Made by a program: the position numbers and the translations under genes. The notes beneath the pieces are model-generated. The model had not been told where the DNA came from. It saw only the letters and a list, made by a program, of their open reading frames with translations, and did no database searches. Positions 57,608 through 64,000 of a DNA stretch of 64,000 nucleotides are shown one piece after another; position 1 is the stretch's first letter; each line of letters begins with the position of its first letter. The stretch is from Desmodus rotundus (lineage: Eukaryota > Chordata > Mammalia > Chiroptera > Phyllostomidae), in contig NC_071396.1 of the NCBI RefSeq assembly GCF_022682495.2, positions 54,556,022 through 54,620,021 of the forward strand, in the 5' to 3' direction.

Positions 57608-58217
57608 CCAGGGCATTATTTTTTTTAATTAATTAATTTATTTTTATTCAGTTACAATTGTCTGCATTTTCTCCCCATCCCTCCACCCCACCCCAGCCAG
57701 TCCCACCTCCCTCCCCAACCTCTACCCTCCCCTTTGATTTTGTCCTTGTGTCCTTTATTGTAGCTCCTATAGACCCCTCTCCCCACTCTCCCCTCCCACT
57801 TCCTTCTGGCTATTGTTACAATGTTCTTAATTTCAATGTGTCTGGTTATATTTTGTTTGCTTTTTTCTTTTGTTGATTATGTTCCAGTTAAAGGTGAGAT
57901 CATATGGTATTTGTCCCTCACTGCCTGGCTTATTTCACTTAGCATGATGCTCTTCAGTTCCATCCATGCCATTGCAAAGGGTATAAGCTCCTTCTTTCTC
58001 TCTGCTGCATAGAATTCCATTGTGTAAATGTACCATAATTTTTTAATCCACTCATTTGCTGATGGGCTCTTAGGTTGCTTCCCTTTGACCCAGCAATTCC
58101 GCTACTGGGATTATACCCTAAGAACCCTGAAACACCAATCCAAAAGAACCTATGCACCCCAATGTTCATAGCAGCACAATTTACTATAGCCAATTACTGG
58201 AAGCAACCAGGGCATTA
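57608..58217 (-). mobile_element. Young LINE-1 with 5' inversion and 9-11-bp duplication
   Basis: ccagggcatta at 57608-57618 recurs at 58207-58217 (the first two bases may belong to the element). The normal 3' part (57619-58080) runs from a T-rich tail and C-rich UTR complement into ORF2. The inverted 5' part (58081-58206, plus orientation, ctttgacccagcaattcc to tactggaagcaa) follows. Both parts include the same 10 L1 bases ggaagcaacc, so the inversion joint carries a short overlap. Confidence 0.9.
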
Positions 58218-58323
58218 CTTTAAAGCTCTGAGAAATTTCCACCTTTTTCTTTTAATTAAGGAAGTTGCTAGGTTTCAACAGTAGGCACTTGGTAAACCTA
58301 TTTCTATGATTTCCTCTAGAATT

Positions 58324-58532
58324 CAGGGGTGTCCAACCTGCAGCCCACAGGCCACATGTGGCCCAGGATGGCTATGAATGTGGCCCAACACAAAATTGTA
58401 AATTTACTTAAAACTTTATGAGATTTTTTTTTGTGTGATTATGTGTCACGATGTATTTAATGTGTGGCCCAGGACAACTCTTCTTCCGGTGTGGCCCAGA
58501 GATGCCAAAAGCTTGGATGTTGGACACCCCCG
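58324..58532 (-). mobile_element. hAT-like non-autonomous transposon, copy C
   Basis: The best terminal repeats of the family: caggggtgtccaacctgc at the left and gatgttggacacccccg at the right. The interior (gaatgtggcccaacacaaaa, aatttacttaaaactttatg, gtgtggcccaggacaactct) is the reverse complement of copies A and B. No clear 8-bp duplication is seen. Confidence 0.8.
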
Positions 58533-58889
58533 AAAGACAAACTGTTCTACCAGAGTCCCAAGAAAGAAGGTATTTGTTTACATGTTATGGGTTCACTGCA
58601 CTCATGTGCTCCCTCCTTCCCTGTGAAGACTGCCCCCACACCCTTGCACACACATTATACTCACACACAAACCCACACCCTCATGCATGTCCCATTTATT
58701 CTCAGAATGACATGGAAGGTTACTGAGGTCTGGGGGATGCAGTTAGAGCAAACTCCAGAGAGAAGTCGGCGTGGGTGGGTGTCAATGTTAATATTAATAC
58801 ACATGATAATAGTTATTGTATATATAACCATATAGTTTACTTTATTCAGATAATGTTCTAGACATTTCACAAATTTCTTCATTGTCTTC
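58533..58889. other. Unique sequence
   Basis: Only a short CA-rich stretch (about 58640-58680) is notable. Frames here are shadows of the adjacent hAT copy. Confidence 0.35.
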
Positions 58890-59520
58890 GTGATTAATAT
58901 CTTAGTGACTACTGTGCAATACTTCACTGGATGATGTATCATAATTCACTCTACTTGTAGTCTAATTTTGGACATTTCAATTTCAAATACTTGTGATTAT
59001 AAACAAGGCTACAATGGACACCTTTGCATTTTTCATTGTAAAACGATTTCTCCAGGATAATTGTCCTGGAGTGGAGTTATTATCTATGAAATTCAATCTA
59101 TTTAAAACTTTATAGTAGTTATTTTCATGTTGCTTTCCAAAACAGGTAGTGCAAACTTTATGTCACTAGGAGTGTGGCCATACCTACTTCTCCAGAATGT
59201 TCCCAGTAATATGCTATGACTTTAAGATTTTTGTTTTGTTCTACAAATCTATTAGGTGTAAAATAGTAGAGCAAATTGACCTTAATTTGAAATTTCATGA
59301 TTAGTAGGAAGCATGAGTATTCTCCTAAGCTTATATTTATATTTTCTCTGATGTACATGGTTTCTTTACATCTTTTATATATTTGGTGTCTATAGATTTT
59401 TTCTCATGAAGTTTAATGGGTTTGTAAATGGTGTAGCTATTAACCACTTGTATGTCATGTAAGATATTTATACCCAGTAATAATTTACTTCCTTGAAATG
59501 TTCTTCTCCCAATTTTTGCA
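58890..59520 (-). repeat. Old LINE-1 3' region
   Basis: Minus-strand old L1 ORF2 wording: gattataaacaaggctacaa, ttctccaggataattgtcct, tgctttccaaaacaggtag, and the 59390-59430 text (tgtctatagattttttctcat). Extensive divergence is present and no duplication is visible. Confidence 0.55.
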
Positions 59521-59599
59521 AGACTGGCTCCTTATCATCAATCAGCTCTTTCTCTCAAATGCCAGCCTTTTAGAGAGAGCACTTTTGACCTTCTTGCAT

Positions 59600-59825
59600 A
59601 AGGGTAAGACTGGGTGAGACCAGAGCTCCAGAGCTAGACTAGCTGAGTCTAGATCTTGGCTCTGCCCAATGTGAAATGGGGATGATGATGATGATGATGA
59701 TAATGTCTATCTACTCTGTAGGGCTGCTGTGAGGATTAGAAGGATTGGTATAAGAAAAGTGCTTACAACCATGCCTGACATAAAGCAAGAACTATATAAA
59801 TATAGTGATTATTATTATTTTAGGA
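59600..59825 (+). repeat. MIR SINE with (GAT)n expansion
   Basis: MIR order: agtctagatcttggctctgc, gtgaaatggggatgatgatg, ggctgctgtgaggattagaa and gtgcttacaaccatgcctgac. The core contains a local GAT expansion at 59682-59702. Confidence 0.75.
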
Positions 59826-60094
59826 GTATGAGTATCAGAGGGAAATAAGACCTGAGTCTCTAATGGGTGGAGAAAAGATAAGGAAGTACACTTTGACCCT
59901 CTTTCCATTTTTTCCCCAGTTCTACCCTGGCTGGTTATGGTCCTACTTTATGCTTTAATGAACACTGATCAAGAATCTTCTATACAAAATCACTGTGATA
60001 AATTGCTGTATCCAGGGGAAAAATACTTTCAATAATGTGTCCTCTAATGGATTTTGGTCAAGAGTTAAAAAGTACACATACGTGTTAAATGATA

Positions 60095-60310
60095 GCATTG
60101 CAGAGTGGACAGAGCATGGACTTAGGAGATGGGTTAACCTGAGCTCAACCTAGTCTGTATTATAGACTAGCTGTGTAGCCTTGAGCAAGTTGCTTGACCT
60201 TTTGGATCAGGTTGCCAGACCTGTAAGTTGTCATAAGAATTAAATAAGAGGAGATATATATAGTAGATGACATGTGGAAAAACATTCAATAAATTATAGT
60301 AATTAGTATT
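60095..60310 (+). repeat. MIR SINE
   Basis: Head gcagagtggacagagcatgg, core gctgtgtagccttgagcaag, and tail tggaaaaacattcaataaat, in order. It is nearly full length. Confidence 0.75.
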
Positions 60311-60944
60311 GAAAAGAGGGTATGAGCAATTCTTTTGGGGGTGAGTGAAATTTCTGTTCTGTCCAGAGGAAAGAAACGTTTTATGCTTCAGAGAACAAGT
60401 GAGTTTGGACGGGTCCTTAAATGACAGACTTAGTGCTTAGAGAGAGAGACCCTCATTTGGGGTAGCATGACATGAACCAAGACTTCTTTGTAGAAATATG
60501 CAAGCTGATGGGAAAACATAGGGTGAAATCCATCCACTTCAGGTGAAGTCCATGGCTGAGATTTAGGAGTGATGAAAAAGGAGCTGAAGGTCAGGCTTGG
60601 ATTGTTATGCTAGAAGCCTAAAGGGTGGGCTTCTAAGATGAACCGACATGATTCTGAGCCCCATCACTCATATTAGGGCCTTTACAACCTGGGCAAAGAG
60701 GCACTTGGAAAGCACAGAACAATCTGTTTGTGGTTAACATGAAAGAGACTAGCATTGCCGCTCTACCATACATAGAGAGAGCATCTCCACTTATCCGTTC
60801 CCTGGGGCTTGAGACAACTGTTGTTCCAGAGGAATTCTTTGATAAATCCACAGAATGACTGTGAGCCTCCTGGATTAGCTCCACATTTGATCAGTCTCAT
60901 CATGCACCTGATTACAGAGCATGTGCTCTGTAATAGCTATTCCT
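60311..60944. other. Unique sequence
   Basis: No repeat or gene is recognised. Confidence 0.35.
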
Positions 60945-61145
60945 TCTACTCCTCCTAGTACAGTATGTGCATCTCCTCATTTAACCTTCTGAGTTGCCCT
61001 AAAAGCATGTGCTCATTATATTCTCACTTTACAAATGAGGAAACTGAGTCCTGGAGAGTTTACAAAGCTAGTAAGGTGCTGAGGCCAAATTTGAACCCAG
61101 GAGTGCCCGTCTTCCAAACCACTGCTCTTTGCAGTCTCTAATATC
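60945..61145 (-). repeat. MIR SINE
   Basis: Minus-strand MIR core is clear: ctcactttacaaatgaggaa, actgagtcctggagagttta, caaatttgaacccaggagtg and ccaaaccactgctctttgc. Confidence 0.8.
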
Positions 61146-61149
61146 AGCT

Positions 61150-61432
61150 TCACACTATCTCTTTGCACAACTATTGTTCAATTGCTGCCTTCTCTCCTTT
61201 CTCCCAGCACATGCCATTTCCTTTCTCTAGTGCATGCCATTTCCTTCTGCCTGACCTCTCCCCTCTTGCCCTTGTCCAAGCTCTGGCTCGTGCACTCAAT
61301 CTCTCAAGAGTTATGGAACACATACAACATGCCAAGCATTCTGCTGAGTGATTGTTTCTCTGTGTTTTTATTTCTCCATAATGCCTGATGCAGTGCTGAA
61401 GAAAGTACTCAATAAATGCATGGTGCTGTTAC
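61150..61432 (+). repeat. Probable L2 3' end
   Basis: L2-like CT-rich text (cttctgcctgacctctccc) is followed by the terminus tgatgcagtgctgaagaaag, then tactcaataaatgcatgg. The 62-68-aa frames here are repeat sequence. Confidence 0.5.
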
Positions 61433-61554
61433 ATGGGTTACATGCCCTCAAGGACTTGAAGAAATGCAAGATATTTTAGTGGACACTCCCAAAGATGGGA
61501 AGCACTTTGCCTGCTTTCCTTCCTCTTGCTCCTCGTCTGTCCCCTTACCTTCCT

Positions 61555-61640
61555 TCCACAAATATTAGTCTATACCAAACACTGTGCTAGGCCTGGAGAT
61601 ACAGATAAAATGCACAGTGAGATGAATATGACTAAAACCT
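61555..61640 (-). repeat. L2 3' end
   Basis: The reverse complement of the L2 terminus: tccacaaatattagtctata, then ccaaacactgtgctaggcct and ggagatacagataaaatgc. Confidence 0.65.
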
Positions 61641-63014
61641 GCTTCTGATCCAGTGTCAGGCTGCCATGAGTGTTTCCTGGGCCTCTGCTTAACATTACTG
61701 CTCACTCAACAATTAGTAAGGTAATGCTTTTACTGCTGCTTTTTATAAATATCCCAAACAGAACCAAACTATAGGACAGGAAAGGGCAGCACCAAAGATT
61801 AAATGAAGATGGTGTGGGTGGTGGGGGGTAGTGCTTGAATAAAAATTCTGTCCCATCCATTGACCAGACACTGGGAAGCAGGGCAGGTGGGATCCTATGT
61901 TCATGATTATGAATCTGGATCTGAGAGTAAGAATTAGAGAGAGGAGTCTGGCAAGGACCCCAGGAGCTGGAAGAGGCTGCTCTGGGGCAGGAAGTGGGCA
62001 GCCTGAGTGTGTCCAGATTTCTCCAGCACTGTGACCAGATGGCTTTAGGGAAGGACTAACCCTCTTTTCTGAACAGGCAGCCCTCCTTTTTGCCTCTGAG
62101 TACATAGGTTGTGGGTATAGAGGGATAACAGGACATCATCCTGAGCAACTTGGGAGAAACAGTATTTTCCAAACCAAACACACACATCAGAGGACATTCA
62201 GATTGAGACCAGGCAGTGAGTTCCTCCTCAGGCCCACCATTAGGACAGCATGGGCCCCTCTCTATTGTGAACTGAGGGCATAGCAGAAGACCTTCTATTT
62301 TCTTTACAGAGATCTGAACATCTGCAATGAGCAGGCCTGTTAGAGTGTGGATTAGTTTCATTACAAACTAAAAGCACTGTCAAAAGAGTATGCACATTGT
62401 TGATTGTTAATTAAAAAATAAAGCAGATTAACTTGCATAAGTTCACTCACTTCTAACTGGTTATTCAGTGCATTATGAAAGGAAACCTCTGCAACCCTGA
62501 GCTAATAATTCTCAGCCACAGTAGGACACGGAGTATAGATTTTTGGGGCCAGGATATTCCCACTTTCCTGAAGCATAGGCTCATATATTTATTAAATGAA
62601 GAATCTGAGCATGCCTAGCCCCTTAGGAAATGTAAGTGCTATTCTGTCATTCTTTGCCACCCATTAATGGTGCACATTTGTGTAACAATGGGATCCATAA
62701 ATTGGTTTTATGTACTTTATTATGTAAGTTATTTCACAGAACTTTTCCAGTAGAGCATTGCTTTTACCTTCCTTTCAGAGATCTCCTGGGAATATCTGAG
62801 CTATGGAACTGGCTACAGAGTTCTCTTATGGTAAGAAGTTTAATTAGCAGAAAATGCAATATAACACACATGTCACACATTAATTTTTAAAGGCTGCATG
62901 CAGATTAAATATTGAGAATTTCGGGATGATTTCAGTTTGCAAGCTCATTTTTCTCAGCCACATTATTTTTGTTTTATTCTTACCCAGGATGGCTGGACGC
63001 TCCCCAGGGTTATC
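61641..63014. other. Unique sequence without a recognisable gene
   Basis: The 120- and 101-aa minus frames (61743-62105, 62056-62361) overlap each other and show no known domain. The AT-rich part 62360-62640 may be regulatory, but nothing specific is seen. Confidence 0.35.
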
Positions 63015-63155
63015 CTTGCCCTCATTTATTCATTTATTTGTACAGAAGATATTCCTTGAGTGCCTGTCTATGCCAGTCACTGTCTTGGTCAATGAGAATA
63101 CAGCAGTGAGCAACATAGGTAAGGGCACTGCTCTTTAGAAACTTATAGTCTAGAT
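63015..63155 (-). repeat. L2 3' end
   Basis: The reverse complement of the L2 terminus: gaagatattccttgagtgcc, tatgccagtcactgtcttgg and gaatacagcagtgagcaaca, then agaaacttatagtctag. Confidence 0.75.
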
Positions 63156-63394
63156 CAGTACTAACCAACAGAAATTTCTGATAATGATAATGTTGTAGTG
63201 TGACTAGATTAGATGAGATTAGGAAATGATTTGCCATCTAATATAGTAGCCACTAGCCACATGTGGCTCTTGAGCACTTAAAACATGGATAGTGCAATTA
63301 AGGAACTGAACTACGGGAACTATTTAATTTTAATGTATTTAATGTATTATTAAATAGCCACACAGCGCTAGTGGCCTTAGTCTGTTACAAACAG
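63156..63394. mobile_element. hAT-Charlie-type non-autonomous element
   Basis: The left end cagtactaaccaacagaaat and right end ctgttacaaacag are decayed terminal repeats. The interior has the family words agccactagccacatgtggc, gagcacttaaaacatggata and gcgctagtggcc. No 8-bp duplication is preserved. Confidence 0.6.
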
Positions 63395-63599
63395 GTGGTA
63401 TTCTGGAAATTTAGAACATGATTTCAACAATTTAGAACAATTATTTAAAAAATTAACTGATATTAAAATACTAAAATTAAAAAAAATCCCATAGAGGACA
63501 CTTGGATCTCCAAGTTCATTTTTGGCTGGATTCCTTGAGCTTGAGAAATACTGATCTGTGTTTGTGTGTTTATGCTGGGAGAGGCGGTGCCATGTGTTA

Positions 63600-63785
63600 T
63601 TTACACATGTGGCCTCTGCATTTGGACTGCCTAGGTCTAAACTGTGGCTTTATCTCTTAGCTAGCTGTGTGACCTTGGGCAAGCCTACCTCTCTGTGCCT
63701 CAGTTTCCTCATCTGTAATGGTTCTTATCACAGGATTATTCAGTATTAAATGAAGCTCATAAATAGTTGACGAATGCTAGCTATT
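63600..63785 (+). repeat. MIR SINE, well preserved core
   Basis: The core reads tagctgtgtgaccttgggca, then ctctgtgcctcagtttcctc and atctgtaatgg, close to the MIR consensus. The head starts near 63610 and the tail ends near 63785. Confidence 0.85.
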
Positions 63786-64000
63786 ATCTCTGAAAAGGTG
63801 ATGGGTTGCTATTGTCAGCTGATGATAGTTGGTGCCCATTCTATGCCAGGAGGAATCCCCCATGTTTGGGGTGCTGTGAAGAAGAGAACTTTGTTCCAAG
63901 CAGAACAGCTCAACTGTGATGCAGCCCGGCTGGGAGGCAGCCCTGGGGCCTGGTGGCCCCTCTCCAGCTAGACAGCTCTGCTCTGTTTCTCAGTGGTCTG

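Noticed and set aside
58464..58835. 123-codon frame and similar frames near 39764 and 30467
   Set aside because: They are out-of-context readings of the hAT-like copies and adjacent CA repeats.
1..64000. An undescribed multi-gene system
   Set aside because: No cluster of open frames, operon-like layout or recurring non-repeat architecture exists here. The structure that is present is explained by layered transposable elements.

Overview
This window looks like nuclear DNA from a bat (Chiroptera, probably a yangochiropteran microbat). The basis is eight copies of the tRNA-derived VES SINE, recognisable by heads beginning GCCCTGGCTGG, a tRNA-like B box and TC-rich or A-rich tails. Several young LINE-1 copies also share bat-type 3' ends. 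Around these lies the usual ancient mammalian repeat layer: MIR, L2, MaLR LTRs, hAT/MER5A, Tigger1 and old L1M/L1ME. The DNA is AT-rich and I see no CpG island.

I find no supported protein-coding exon, rRNA, functional tRNA or CRISPR array. Every open frame is short, and those I could place are L1, hAT, SINE or LTR sequence read out of context. The window is best read as intergenic or deep-intronic sequence.

Layout. 0.4-6.1 kb: old L1 3' ends, a MIR split by another repeat, and a MER5A-like element. 8.8-11.7 kb: a long old L1, a MIR with a nested L2, and a MaLR LTR. 14.0 kb: a hAT-like element. 15.7-18.3 kb: an old L1 endonuclease-region fragment interrupted by a young L1 with an inverted 5' part and an apparent 3' transduction, followed by a separate L1 end. 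19-21.5 kb: a short tailed L1 and an unusual insertion of antisense L1. 23-28 kb: a MaLR LTR and a nested L2/L1/MIR stack. 29-47 kb: the VES SINE zone, with two hAT copies, a Tigger1 deletion derivative, L2s and MIRs. 50-58 kb: three young L1 insertions, two of them with 5' inversions. 58-64 kb: an old L1, MIRs, L2s and hAT-type elements.

The story here is retrotransposition rather than gene content. Seven L1-driven insertions carry visible target-site duplications (TSDs). Three of them have the inverted 5' structure expected from twin priming, one of which also seems to have carried 212 bp of flanking DNA. A fourth has an antisense ORF2 segment on a poly(A) tail at a textbook TTTT/AA endonuclease site. 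Three or four unique AT-rich or motif-rich blocks (about 21.0, 25.7, 39.3 and 49.7 kb) are plausible conserved non-coding elements. I cannot test conservation from one sequence. Repeat family names come from recognition of consensus wording, not from a database search, so subfamily calls are approximate.
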